In this document: positions 46,408 through 55,282 of the stretch, one piece after another
Layout of the letters: the number at the start of each line of letters is the position of its first letter
How positions within the stretch are numbered: position 1 is the stretch's first letter
Assembly: GCF_006363955.1 (NCBI RefSeq)
Contig: NZ_CP040948.1
Coordinates: 2,232,001 to 2,296,000 of the forward strand
DNA length: 64,000 nt
Reading direction: 5' to 3'
DNA from: Methylophilus medardicus
GTDB taxonomy: Bacteria; Pseudomonadota; Gammaproteobacteria; Burkholderiales; Methylophilaceae
Notes under the pieces: generated by a model
What the model was told of the DNA's origin: nothing
The model's input: the letters and a program-made list of their open reading frames with translations, nothing else
The model's database searches: none
Made by a program: the position numbers and the translations under genes

Positions 46408-47673
46408 ATGAACAAACAAGACCTTCTGCAACAATTGGTAAGAGACCCCTCATGTGCAGACGACTATGACCCGAACGCCATGTCGGTCACGCAGGCACGC
46501 CAATATATCCAGCAGTTTCTGTCTCCTTTGCAGGCCACCGAAACCGTGACGATCAAGCAGTCCCTCGGTCGCATTCTCGCGACCCCAGTCATCTCGAGCA
46601 TGAATGTCCCAGCCTACGACAACTCAGCGATGGATGGTTTTGGCTTCCGTCACGCAGAAGCCTCCCAAGCACTGAAAATCGCTGGGACCGCATTTGCCGG
46701 CAGGCCGTTTGAAGGGCACGTGCCAACAAATGCTTGCATTAAAATCATGACCGGAGCGCCGATCCCGCCGGATGTCGATACCGTGGTCATGCAAGAGCAC
46801 ACCACGCGCGAAGCAGATCTCATTACTTTATCAAGCGTGCCCGGCATTGGCGCCAACATTCGACACATAGGCGAAGATATTGCCAAAGGGCAAACGGTGC
46901 TGACCCGTGGGCATCAAATCAAACCGGCCGATATGGGTTTACTCGCATCACTGGGGATTGCAGAAATTCAGGTGTATCGACGCTTAAAGGTGGCCTTTTT
47001 CAGTACTGGCGACGAGCTGGTCAGCGTGGGCACCCCGCTGCAGTCTGGCCAGATTTACGACAGTAACCGTTATAGTCTGTGGGGTATGTTACAGGCCTTA
47101 GCGTTGGAACCCCATGATCTTGGCAATGTGGCGGACGATCCGGCAGCATTAGAGCAGATGCTGTTAACCGCTGCCGCGTCACATGATGTGGTCATTACTA
47201 GTGGCGGCGTTTCGGTGGGTGAAGCTGACTTTATGAAGCAGTTACTGGCAAAACATGGCCAAGTATTGTTCTGGAAAATTAATATGAAACCGGGCCGTCC
47301 GCTGGCGTATGGCAAAATCGGTCAATCACAATACTTCGGATTGCCCGGCAATCCGGTATCGACCATGGTAACGTTTTATCAGTTTGTGCAAGCAGCACTG
47401 CTGCACCTCATGGGAGCAAGCCCCACAGTACCTCCTACCTTTAAAGTGGAATGCATCAGCCCAATTAAAAAAGCAACCGGACGCACGGAGTTTCAGCGCG
47501 GCATTTTATTTAAAGACGGCGAAGACTGGAAAGTGAAAACCACTGGTGAACAAGGCTCCGGTATTTTGAGTAGCATGAGTCAGGCGAATTGCTTTATTGT
47601 GTTAGACGATCAAACCGGCGCTGTGCCAGCGGGCGCAATGGTCGAAGTCCAACCGTTTGGCGGTGTTTGCTAA
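46408..47673 (+). CDS. moeA: Molybdopterin molybdenumtransferase MoeA
   Basis: Inserts molybdate into adenylated molybdopterin. The 421-residue protein has the MoeA N-terminal domain (PAYDNSAMDGFGF near 68, IMTGAPIPPDVDTVVMQE near 112) and the MogA-like domain with FFSTGDELVSVGTPLQSGQIYDSN split over about 196-220. TSGGVSVGEADF is near 271, and GRPLAYGKIGQSQYFGLPGNPVS falls near 297-320. It lies five bases after mobA, closing a moaA-mobA-moeA unit. Confidence 0.96.
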   Translation: MNKQDLLQQLVRDPSCADDYDPNAMSVTQARQYIQQFLSPLQATETVTIKQSLGRILATPVISSMNVPAYDNSAMDGFGFRHAEASQALKIAGTAFAGRPFEGHVPTNACIKIMTGAPIPPDVDTVVMQEHTTREADLITLSSVPGIGANIRHIGEDIAKGQTVLTRGHQIKPADMGLLASLGIAEIQVYRRLKVAFFSTGDELVSVGTPLQSGQIYDSNRYSLWGMLQALALEPHDLGNVADDPAALEQMLLTAAASHDVVITSGGVSVGEADFMKQLLAKHGQVLFWKINMKPGRPLAYGKIGQSQYFGLPGNPVSTMVTFYQFVQAALLHLMGASPTVPPTFKVECISPIKKATGRTEFQRGILFKDGEDWKVKTTGEQGSGILSSMSQANCFIVLDDQTGAVPAGAMVEVQPFGGVC

Positions 47674-47761
47674 GCGCTGACGCGCACTGCCGCTGGCGCG
47701 AACCATAAAAAATAGCTTATAGTGTCGGCTCGCGTTGGGGGTTAATCATAAAGGTGTTGGC

Positions 47762-48547
47762 GTGCAAGCCGTTTTAAAAGAATCTAAACAGTTTAGTCAT
47801 TTATTGGAGTGGTGCCTGATCGCCTCATTGCTTCTGCATGCCGCTATCATGTTTACAATGCCCAAGCCAGACTACGATTTGCCGCCACCCAAAAAGCAAG
47901 AAATCCGCATCGAACTGGTGAAACAAACGCCACCAGCGACCTCAAGCTTACCGGAACCTACCCCTACTCCGCCTGCGCCGACCAAACCTCAACCAACCCC
48001 GCCGCAGCCCCAACCCGTGAAGCCAACGCCCAAGCCAGTCGAGCCAACGCCTGTGGTGCCACAAAAACCGTCTACCAGACAAGAGCAGCCCACTGAAGCG
48101 CGACCAGTGGTAGACACGCCAGCCCCGGCTGTCATTGCAGCCAAACCAACAGTGGCGGAATCAAAACCTGAAATGGTGGTACCGGTGGCTGCGCCCCCTG
48201 CCCCCCCACCTGAGCCGGTGAAAGCATCTGGCCCAAGTGAGGGCGACATCGAGGCTGCCCGTAATGCATTTAAAGAAGCGGCGCAGCGCGAAATTCAAAA
48301 AAATCTTCGCTATCCAAGAATCGCGCTTGAACGCGGGATTGAGGGAGTTACCCACTTGCACATCAGCTTTGACGATCACGGCAATATCACAAACATTGAA
48401 GTCACCGAATCCAGTGGCAACAAGGCCTTGGATGAAGCAGCCATTGCCACCGTCAAAAAATCCCAATTCAAAGCATTATTTAACGACATTTTGCGTGGCA
48501 GATTAAAGTCCACCAACGTGCCCGTCAGCTTTAAGCTAGACAGCTAA
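47762..48547 (+). CDS. TonB-family energy-transducing protein
   Basis: A 261-residue protein with one N-terminal membrane span (about residues 18-32, CLIASLLLHAAIMF), a long proline-rich, lysine-containing periplasmic spacer (about 40-165), and a C-terminal TonB domain (LRYPRIALERGIEGVTHLHISF near 190, ending KSTNVPVSFKLDS). TonB proteins pass proton-motive energy from ExbB/ExbD to outer-membrane receptors; no exbBD genes are nearby. I start at the GTG at 47762, preceded by AAGGTG; the TTG frame start upstream is less likely. In an organism using XoxF, TonB systems also carry lanthanide uptake, but nothing here shows which substrate this one serves. A histidine kinase gene follows six bases later. 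Confidence 0.88.
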   Translation: MQAVLKESKQFSHLLEWCLIASLLLHAAIMFTMPKPDYDLPPPKKQEIRIELVKQTPPATSSLPEPTPTPPAPTKPQPTPPQPQPVKPTPKPVEPTPVVPQKPSTRQEQPTEARPVVDTPAPAVIAAKPTVAESKPEMVVPVAAPPAPPPEPVKASGPSEGDIEAARNAFKEAAQREIQKNLRYPRIALERGIEGVTHLHISFDDHGNITNIEVTESSGNKALDEAAIATVKKSQFKALFNDILRGRLKSTNVPVSFKLDS

Positions 48548-48553
48548 GCCACA

Positions 48554-50035
48554 ATGTTTTTAAAACGTAAACGTTTAGCGGAGAACGCATTCGCGCTGCA
48601 CGACAAGCCGCTCAGACAGTTACTGCTGTTTCATGACCTGTATTTTATCGCCCTCATCGTGTTGGCAGTGGCCAGTGGCGGCTATGGTATTTACCTGTGG
48701 GATAAAGCCTCTAAGCAGTCGCAACGCATCAATATTGTGATTCAGGAAATTTATCTGGTGCGTGGCGACCTCTATCGTCAAACCAAAGAACTATTCGACG
48801 CGTTTTTCTTGCAAGAAGAAAATGCGCTGTATGAATATAATCAATACACCACCTCGATTCTTGTCCATCTAGAACGTTTACAAAACATCGCCATCGATCA
48901 AGAAGAGCGCGATGCGCTGATGGATATTGAGCGTAAATACCGAAGCTTGGTGAACGAAGCACCCGCCTTGTTCTACCGCTATCAAAACAACCCTGACCGC
49001 AAAGCACAAAAATCCATCTATCAAGACATCGAAACCGGCATCTTCAGGCATTACGAAGAGGTGTCCAAACGTGCCGAGTATCTATTATTGGTCAAACAAG
49101 GTGAAATCAAACATCGCTTAGATGAAGCCAGAAGCAATTCAATAGCAGTGCTATCCATGCCTTTATTGCTTGCTTGCATCCTGATTGTGTATTCAAGGCG
49201 CATTCTTAAAAACTCGATCGTCAGGCCGATCAATGACATCATGCAAGCCACCACTGCGATCAGTACCGGCAACTTGACTCACCAAGTGCCCGAGGCGGGC
49301 GCAGAAGAACTGGCGGTGCTGTCGCGCGAAATTAACAAAATGGCCGAAGACCTCGCGGCCAGCCGTGACGCCTTGGTCAAAAGTGAAAAGCAAGCGGCCT
49401 TAGGCTTACTGGTGCCGATGCTCGCGCACAACATTCGCAACCCACTGGCGAGCATTCGTGCCACCGCACAAGTCATCGACGACCCGCTGTTAGATAAAGA
49501 AACTCTGGAGTCGATTCAAGGCATTATCCATACCGTGGACCGACTCGAGCGCTGGACTGGCAGCTTATTGTCCTATCTGCACCCGATCAAACCGATGCTG
49601 AATCAGTTGTTACTCTCGTCGATCGTGCAGGGCGCGATCACGACGTTGCAACCTAAGCTGAATGAAAAGCACATCAAGATCACTGAAAACAGTGCGACAA
49701 TCAAACGCCTGGTGTTGACGGATGAACATTTGTTAGAACAAATGCTTTATAACCTGTTGCTGAACGCCTCAGAGGCCTCAGCAAAGAATGCCGAAATTCA
49801 GTTGCATTGCGCCTTGTTAGACCATGTGTTGACCTTGGTCATCATCGACCAAGGACCGGGCATGCCATTTAAGCCGGAACCACATGCACTGACGCCGGGT
49901 CCGACCACCAAGCGATTTGGGACGGGCCTTGGTATTCCATTTGCCTTCAAGGTGTGCGAAGAGCTGGGCGGTGCCATGTCATTTGATAGTCAACCGGGCC
50001 AGGGCACCCGAATCACCATCTCGCTGCCACAATAA
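48554..50035 (+). CDS. Membrane sensor histidine kinase
   Basis: A 493-residue protein. Membrane spans are near residues 28-50 and 195-212, enclosing a mostly helical periplasmic sensor region. A HAMP segment (RPINDIMQATTAISTGNLTHQVPEAG, in parts near 223-250) leads to the H-box MLAHNIRNPLASIR with phosphorylated histidine 292. The ATPase domain has NLLLNASEAS (N box), DQGPGMP and GTGLGIPFA. No response regulator gene is adjacent, so it is an orphan kinase in this window. It lies six bases after the TonB-like gene, suggesting cotranscription. Confidence 0.9.
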   Translation: MFLKRKRLAENAFALHDKPLRQLLLFHDLYFIALIVLAVASGGYGIYLWDKASKQSQRINIVIQEIYLVRGDLYRQTKELFDAFFLQEENALYEYNQYTTSILVHLERLQNIAIDQEERDALMDIERKYRSLVNEAPALFYRYQNNPDRKAQKSIYQDIETGIFRHYEEVSKRAEYLLLVKQGEIKHRLDEARSNSIAVLSMPLLLACILIVYSRRILKNSIVRPINDIMQATTAISTGNLTHQVPEAGAEELAVLSREINKMAEDLAASRDALVKSEKQAALGLLVPMLAHNIRNPLASIRATAQVIDDPLLDKETLESIQGIIHTVDRLERWTGSLLSYLHPIKPMLNQLLLSSIVQGAITTLQPKLNEKHIKITENSATIKRLVLTDEHLLEQMLYNLLLNASEASAKNAEIQLHCALLDHVLTLVIIDQGPGMPFKPEPHALTPGPTTKRFGTGLGIPFAFKVCEELGGAMSFDSQPGQGTRITISLPQ

Positions 50036-50110
50036 AGCCAGCCACAAGATTTTTCGTTTTGTGCTTGCTTAATTTTGTGTTTTTATCAACAATGTAACCA
50101 AGTGATTGTC

Positions 50111-50581
50111 ATGACTACTATGCTTAACTCACCTGCTCCGGATCTCATCTTACCTGCCACCTCTGGCCTTGAATTTAATAGCAAAGACTATTTAGGTAAG
50201 TTCGTTGTGCTCTATTTTTATCCCAAAGACGCTACCCCTGGCTGCACTACGCAAGGCATGCAGTTTCGTGACATGCATGCGCAGTTTGTGGCAGCGGATG
50301 CTGTCGTCTTTGGTATTTCACGCGATAGCCTCAAATCGCATGAAAACTTCAAAGCCAAGTACAGTTTTCCATTTGAGTTGATTTCTGACGGCGAAGAGAT
50401 CGCCTGTCAGGCGTTTAACGTAATCAAAATGAAAAATATGTATGGAAAACAAGTACGTGGCATTGAACGCAGTACATTTTTGGTCAATCCACAAGGCATC
50501 ATCGTCCGCGAATGGCGTGGTGTCAAAGTCGATGGTCATGCCGCTGAAGTATATGCCAGCATTCAGTCTTCCCACTCGTAA
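50111..50581 (+). CDS. bcp: Bcp/PrxQ-type peroxiredoxin
   Basis: Thioredoxin-dependent thiol peroxidase of 156 residues. The peroxidatic cysteine is C45 in PKDATPGCTTQGMQFRD. The usual resolving cysteine five residues later is a methionine (M50), but C99 (EEIACQAF) sits where the alpha-3 type PrxQ enzymes have their resolving cysteine. I start at MTTMLNSPAP (50111); an upstream frame start adds non-conserved residues. It is followed at 11 bases by the phoH-like gene. Confidence 0.92.
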   Translation: MTTMLNSPAPDLILPATSGLEFNSKDYLGKFVVLYFYPKDATPGCTTQGMQFRDMHAQFVAADAVVFGISRDSLKSHENFKAKYSFPFELISDGEEIACQAFNVIKMKNMYGKQVRGIERSTFLVNPQGIIVREWRGVKVDGHAAEVYASIQSSHS

Positions 50582-50592
50582 AGTGATCTTTT

Positions 50593-51987
50593 ATGGCCAG
50601 TGCTCCACACACCAAACTGTTTGTTCTTGATACCAACGTTTTGATGCACGACCCGTCGTCGCTGTTCAGATTTGAAGAGCACGATGTTTATTTGCCCATG
50701 GTGACATTAGAGGAACTGGACAATAACAAAAAGGGGCTGACTGAAGTCGCCCGCAATGCACGGCAGGCCAGCCGGTTTCTAGAAGAGATCATGGGTGGCA
50801 ATGAGACAGCACATCTTGAAGATGGCTGTCCTTTGGCCATTCAAGGCAATCGACATTTAACCGGCAAACTATTTTTTCAGACGGAGCATGTGCCTACGGA
50901 CTTGCCTGGTCTGGCTGGCAGCAAAGCGGATAACCAGATTATCAGCGTCGTATTGGCGCTTAAAAAACAACACGCCAATCGCAACGTCATTCTCGTTAGT
51001 AAAGACATTAACATCCGCATTAAAGCACGGGCTATGGGTGTGGCGGCCGAGGATTACTTCAACGATAAAGTGCTTGAAGACAGCGACATGCTGTATACCG
51101 GTTTGCGTGAACTACCAGAAGACTTTTGGGACGCGCATAGTAAAGACATGCACTCCTGGCAAGAGTCAGGCCGGATGTTTTATAGAATCAATGGTCCGAT
51201 TGTCAAGTCTCTACTGGTCAATGAATTTGTGTTTTATGAGTTCAACAAACCTTTCCATGCCATCGTCCGTAAAATTGAAGACAATACTGCGGTGCTTGAG
51301 ATCATTCAAGATCATCAAAATCCAAAACATAGCATTTGGGGAATCACCGCGCGTAACCGTGAACAAAATTTTGCCCTCAACTTGTTGATGGATCCTGACA
51401 TTGACTTTGTCACCCTGCTTGGCCAAGCCGGCACCGGCAAAACCTTGTTAACACTGGCGGCGGCCTTGACGCAAACCCTAGATAAAAAACGTTATTCAGA
51501 GATCATCATGACGCGGGTGACGGTGCCTGTGGGTGAAGATATTGGATTCTTGCCAGGCACAGAAGAAGAGAAAATGGCGCCTTGGATGGGGGCGTTAGAA
51601 GACAACCTCGATGTATTAAACAAAACGGATGAAGATGTTGGTGAGTGGGGGCGGGCTGCCACGCAGGACCTGATCCGCACCCGCATCAAAATCAAGTCGC
51701 TTAACTTTATGCGCGGCCGGACTTTTCTCAATAAGTTTTTAATCATCGACGAAGCGCAAAACCTGACGCCCAAGCAAATGAAAACACTGATTACGCGTGC
51801 AGGTCCCGGGACCAAGGTCGTCTGTTTAGGCAATATTGCCCAAATTGATACGCCCTACCTGACCGAAGGTAGCTCAGGTCTGACTTATGTCGTCGACCGA
51901 TTTAAAAACTGGTCGCACAATGGCCATATCACCCTGGTCCGCGGCGAACGCTCCCGTTTGGCCGATTTTGCTGCCGAGGTCCTGTAG
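50593..51987 (+). CDS. PIN-PhoH family ATPase
   Basis: A 464-residue protein fusing an N-terminal PIN ribonuclease-like domain (FVLDTNVLMHDPSSL near 9, GSKADNQIISVVLAL near 112, VSKDINIRIKA near 137) to a C-terminal PhoH ATPase. Walker A is GQAGTGKT at about residues 277-284 and Walker B FLIIDEAQNLTPKQ near 382. The architecture is that of YlaK/PhoH2-type proteins, which unwind and cut RNA. No VapB-like antitoxin is adjacent. Confidence 0.9.
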   Translation: MASAPHTKLFVLDTNVLMHDPSSLFRFEEHDVYLPMVTLEELDNNKKGLTEVARNARQASRFLEEIMGGNETAHLEDGCPLAIQGNRHLTGKLFFQTEHVPTDLPGLAGSKADNQIISVVLALKKQHANRNVILVSKDINIRIKARAMGVAAEDYFNDKVLEDSDMLYTGLRELPEDFWDAHSKDMHSWQESGRMFYRINGPIVKSLLVNEFVFYEFNKPFHAIVRKIEDNTAVLEIIQDHQNPKHSIWGITARNREQNFALNLLMDPDIDFVTLLGQAGTGKTLLTLAAALTQTLDKKRYSEIIMTRVTVPVGEDIGFLPGTEEEKMAPWMGALEDNLDVLNKTDEDVGEWGRAATQDLIRTRIKIKSLNFMRGRTFLNKFLIIDEAQNLTPKQMKTLITRAGPGTKVVCLGNIAQIDTPYLTEGSSGLTYVVDRFKNWSHNGHITLVRGERSRLADFAAEVL

Positions 51988-52007
51988 ACACTGTCTGCTT
52001 GCATGTT

Positions 52008-53174
52008 ATGGTCAAAGGCTTTTATACCTTACTGATTGCCCAGTTTCTCTCGGCAATCGCTGATAATGCGCTCTTATTTGCCGCGATTGCGTTGCTTGCA
52101 AAGCTCAATGCCCCCAGTTGGCATGAACCGCTGCTTAGAGAGTTCTTTGTCATTTCTTACATCATCCTCGCGCCATTTGTCGGCCCTTTTGCCGATGCGT
52201 TACCAAAGGGCCGTGTGATGTTTTTAAGTAACGGTCTGAAATTCATTGGCTGTTTAATGGCATTGGTCGGTGTACCGCCACTGTACGCCTATGCCATGGT
52301 GGGGGTAGGTGCTGCGGCCTATTCCCCAGCCAAATACGGCATTCTCACCGAAATGCTACCGTCGAGCTTACTGATCAAAGCGAACGCTTGGATGGAAGGC
52401 ACCACGGTCACCGCCATTATTCTGGGGCCAGTACTAGGCTCGACCTTGTCAGCAAATAACCCATACACCGGCATTGCCTTCATCATGGTGCTTTATTTAA
52501 TGGCGGCTGGCTTTAACTATTACATTCCTAAAGTACCTATTGATCACAAGGTGGAGCAAAAAAACCTGCAATTTTTACTGAAGGATTTCTGGCACGCTTT
52601 TGTGACGTTATGGAAGGATCCGCAAGGCCAAGTATCATTGGCGGTGACGACTTTATTCTGGGGGGCTGGGGCGACCTTGCAATTTGTTGTGCTGCAATGG
52701 GCTGATGTCAGATTAGGATTTTCACAACAACAAGCAACTTACTTGATTGCCATTCTGGCGGTGGGTATCGCGGCGGGCTCGATCATTGCCTCGCGCTATG
52801 TAGAGCTTGAAAACGCCGTAAAAGTATTACCCGCAGGCATTTATATGGGGATTTTGGTCATCAGTATGATGCTGATTCACAGCCCTGTGCTGGCAGGCAT
52901 TTTATTGTTCGTCATTGGCGTACTATCCGGCTATTTTTTGGTGCCACTCAACTCATTGTTGCAGCATCGGGGGCACCATCTATTAGGCGCTGGCCACTCG
53001 ATTGCCGTACAAAATTTTAATGAAAATATCGGTATTTTATTGCTCTTAGGCGCCTATACCTGGATGGTCGGCGCAAAGCTAGACATCAATACCATTGTCG
53101 CGATTTTTGGCGTATTCATTATTGTCAGTATGTCGCTGATCACGATACTTTATCGAAAACAAATTCAACGCTAA
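52008..53174 (+). CDS. lplT: Lysophospholipid transporter LplT-like MFS protein
   Basis: A 388-residue major facilitator protein with about twelve membrane spans. The start MVKGFYTLLIAQFLSAIADNALLFAAI, given in part, and AAYSPAKYGILTEMLP near 105 match LplT, which flips lysophospholipids inward for re-acylation. In E. coli lplT is followed by the acyltransferase gene aas; here it is followed by a terminator, so the partner must be elsewhere. I start at ATG 52008; a TTG three codons earlier is possible. Confidence 0.87.
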   Translation: MVKGFYTLLIAQFLSAIADNALLFAAIALLAKLNAPSWHEPLLREFFVISYIILAPFVGPFADALPKGRVMFLSNGLKFIGCLMALVGVPPLYAYAMVGVGAAAYSPAKYGILTEMLPSSLLIKANAWMEGTTVTAIILGPVLGSTLSANNPYTGIAFIMVLYLMAAGFNYYIPKVPIDHKVEQKNLQFLLKDFWHAFVTLWKDPQGQVSLAVTTLFWGAGATLQFVVLQWADVRLGFSQQQATYLIAILAVGIAAGSIIASRYVELENAVKVLPAGIYMGILVISMMLIHSPVLAGILLFVIGVLSGYFLVPLNSLLQHRGHHLLGAGHSIAVQNFNENIGILLLLGAYTWMVGAKLDINTIVAIFGVFIIVSMSLITILYRKQIQR

Positions 53175-53189
53175 TCAGCATCAACTATC

Positions 53190-53216
53190 AAAAAGGGCGC
53201 TTAAAGCGCCCTTTTT
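53190..53216. terminator. Bidirectional terminator between lplT and ndh
   Basis: AAAAAGGGCGCTT and AAGCGCCCTTTTT make a nearly perfect stem with A and T runs on the two sides, so it works for both strands. It ends lplT (+) and the ndh transcript (-). Confidence 0.9.
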
Positions 53217-53236
53217 GACTCACAAACCTATTCAAA

Positions 53237-54562
53237 CTAGTGCAGCTTGACGTGAGGCTCAGTTCGTCTGGAGATAATGCGTCCGATGGTATGCACAATC
53301 ACCGCGAAAATACCATGCAACGCCATCAAGTGCATTTTATACAATGAACGATACATCACACGTGCAAACAAGCCTTGGATGTACATGCTACCGCCAGCCA
53401 CCGCGCCCATCAAACTGCCTACGGTCGAATATTTGCCAAGGTTTACCAGTGAACCGTAATCCGTGTAGTGGAACTCAGGCAGTTGCGCTTTACCTGCCAC
53501 ACGCGCTTTCACTGTTTTAACCAATAAGGAGGACTGCTGGTGCGCCGCTTGGGCGCGTGGTGGCACTGTAGCATCATGACCCAGCCATGGACATGCCGCA
53601 CAATCGCCAAAGGCAAAAATGTTGGTATCACGCGTCGTTTGCAAGTGCTGATTCACCACCAATTGATTGATGCGATTGGTTTCCAAGCCATCAATATCTT
53701 TTAGAAAGTCTGGCGCCTTGATGCCTGCCGCCCACACCACCAATTCTGCAGGAATCGTGCGGCCACTATGCGTCGTGATCCCCTTGGCCGACACCTCAGT
53801 CACACGCTCGCCGGTGAATACATTGACGCGTAATTTACGTAATTCAACATCAACGGCATAAGACAACTTGGCAGGCAGTGCAGGCAAAATACGATCACTC
53901 GCCTCAATGAGTGAGATTTTGACGTCGCGATCTGGATCAATCTTATCCAGACCATACGCCGTCAATTCACGTGTCGTATTGTGTAATTCTGCCGCCAGTT
54001 CTACACCAGTTGCTCCGGCTCCTACAATTGCTACTTCCAGTTGCCCTGGTTTTAAGGATTCTGGTTGTGTCTGTGCGCGCAATAATGCGTTGTGTAAATA
54101 ACGATGGAATTTTTGCGCTTGTTCTTGCGTATCCAACGCCATGGAATACTCTCGCGCACCGTTAATACCAAAGTCATTGGTGGTGCTACCCACGGCGATG
54201 ATGAGGGTATCGTATTTGAATGAACGACGCGCAATAATCTCGTTACCATCCTCATCATACACAGGCGCCAACAACACCTCACGTGTGTTGCGGTTTAAGC
54301 CATCCATACGACCCAAACGGAATTTGAAATGATGCCAATGTGCTTGTGCTAAATATTCGAGCTCATGGCGGTCTGGATCCATGCTGCCTGCAGCAATTTC
54401 ATGCAGCAATGGTTTCCAGACATGGGTTCGTGTGGCATCAATCAGGGTGATGCTGGCTTTCTTTTTTTTACCCAAAGAATCACCTAATTTAGTCGCCAAC
54501 TCGAGCCCACCGGCGCCGCCACCTACAATGATGACATGGTGTAAATTATTTTCGTCTGCCAC
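53237..54562 (-). CDS. ndh: Type II NADH:quinone oxidoreductase
   Basis: Single-subunit, non-proton-pumping NADH dehydrogenase. The 441-residue protein has an FAD-binding loop HVIIVGGGAGGLELATKLG (9-27), the NADH-binding loop EVAIVGAGATGVELAAEL near 175, ELVVWAAGIKAPDFL, and FAFGDCAACPW near 310. The C-terminal region (LMALHGIFAVIVHTIGRIISRR) is an amphipathic membrane-attachment helix. It lies downstream of the xox genes on the same strand, behind a terminator. It could oxidise NADH formed by formate dehydrogenase; that link is inference from the pathway. Confidence 0.93.
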   Translation of the reverse strand: MADENNLHHVIIVGGGAGGLELATKLGDSLGKKKKASITLIDATRTHVWKPLLHEIAAGSMDPDRHELEYLAQAHWHHFKFRLGRMDGLNRNTREVLLAPVYDEDGNEIIARRSFKYDTLIIAVGSTTNDFGINGAREYSMALDTQEQAQKFHRYLHNALLRAQTQPESLKPGQLEVAIVGAGATGVELAAELHNTTRELTAYGLDKIDPDRDVKISLIEASDRILPALPAKLSYAVDVELRKLRVNVFTGERVTEVSAKGITTHSGRTIPAELVVWAAGIKAPDFLKDIDGLETNRINQLVVNQHLQTTRDTNIFAFGDCAACPWLGHDATVPPRAQAAHQQSSLLVKTVKARVAGKAQLPEFHYTDYGSLVNLGKYSTVGSLMGAVAGGSMYIQGLFARVMYRSLYKMHLMALHGIFAVIVHTIGRIISRRTEPHVKLH

Positions 54563-54577
54563 ACTTTATCCTTCAAT

Positions 54578-54610
54578 AAAAAAGCGCGCCTGCCGTACTG
54601 CCAAGCGCGC
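54578..54610 (-). terminator. Terminator after the lipoprotein cytochrome gene
   Basis: On the minus strand GCGCGCTTG pairs with CAGGCGCGC (with one G-T pair) and is followed by TTTTTT. It separates the cytochrome gene from ndh. Confidence 0.75.
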
Positions 54611-54630
54611 ACAACAACGCTATTATACCG

Positions 54631-55140
54631 TTATTCGTTACCAGTAATTTTGGCATGACTACGAATAAATGCGATGACCTTCAATACATCATCCGGTTTG
54701 AGGCCATCATCTGGTGCCATTAAACCAAACCCTTTAGCACCCATGCCACCATTGGTGCCATGCCAGATGGTTTCAAACATGCCTTTATTGGTGGCATTTT
54801 TGGCATATCTAAAATTATCGCCAATCAAACCTGGACCAACAGCCCCTTCACCATGGCCGCCATGACAGGCCACACAAGAAAACAAATTAAATTTTTTCTT
54901 ACCTTCTTTAATGGCTTCTTCGTTACCAATGTAAGGGTTTTTACCCGACGCTAAAAATTCCTTAGCCGCTGCGGTATCGAACATTTTGAGGTCGATCTGC
55001 ATGGGTTGACCATCTTGAGTAGTGACGAACTGAACTGCTTTGATATCACTGTCAGCCTGTGCTGCACTACTACCTGTGCTATTGTTGTTACATGCGGCCA
55101 GCATCGCTGCCAGCATCGTTGCTAAAAATATATTTCTCAT
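54631..55140 (-). CDS. Lipoprotein cytochrome c, close paralogue of XoxG
   Basis: A 169-residue c-type cytochrome with the haem motif SCVACHGG near 93 and the likely methionine ligand in GFGLMAPDDG. From DTAAAKEFLASGKNPYIG to the end (ITGNE) it is almost the same as XoxG encoded next to it, but the N-terminus is different: a lipobox LAAC (lipidated cysteine near residue 17) followed by a serine- and asparagine-rich linker. The residue after the cysteine is asparagine, so an outer-membrane, periplasm-facing anchor is expected. I start at MRNIFLATM (55140), five bases after GGGGG. It has its own terminator, and another lies between it and xoxG, so it is probably transcribed alone. It may be a membrane-held electron acceptor for XoxF. 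Confidence 0.88.
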   Translation of the reverse strand: MRNIFLATMLAAMLAACNNNSTGSSAAQADSDIKAVQFVTTQDGQPMQIDLKMFDTAAAKEFLASGKNPYIGNEEAIKEGKKKFNLFSCVACHGGHGEGAVGPGLIGDNFRYAKNATNKGMFETIWHGTNGGMGAKGFGLMAPDDGLKPDDVLKVIAFIRSHAKITGNE

Positions 55141-55239
55141 CATTACCCCCATTTGTTCAATCGTTATTTTTGTAAAAAAAGACGGTTTTTAATGTTGTTT
55201 TTAATAGTCTACCGTTCAGTTTTATTGTGCCACAAAAAC

Positions 55240-55270
55240 AAAAAACGGTCACCAAGGTGACCGTTTTTTT
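55240..55270 (-). terminator. Terminator after xoxG
   Basis: AAAAAACGGTCACC-AA-GGTGACCGTTTTTTT is a near-perfect 14-bp stem with runs on both sides. On the minus strand it follows the xoxG stop by 13 bases. Confidence 0.92.
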
Positions 55271-55282
55271 ATTCGGAACGAA

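Noticed and set aside
54622-54627. Perfect TATAAT on the minus strand before ndh
   Set aside because: It has no matching -35 box and the start would fall at the base of the terminator hairpin, so it is probably chance.
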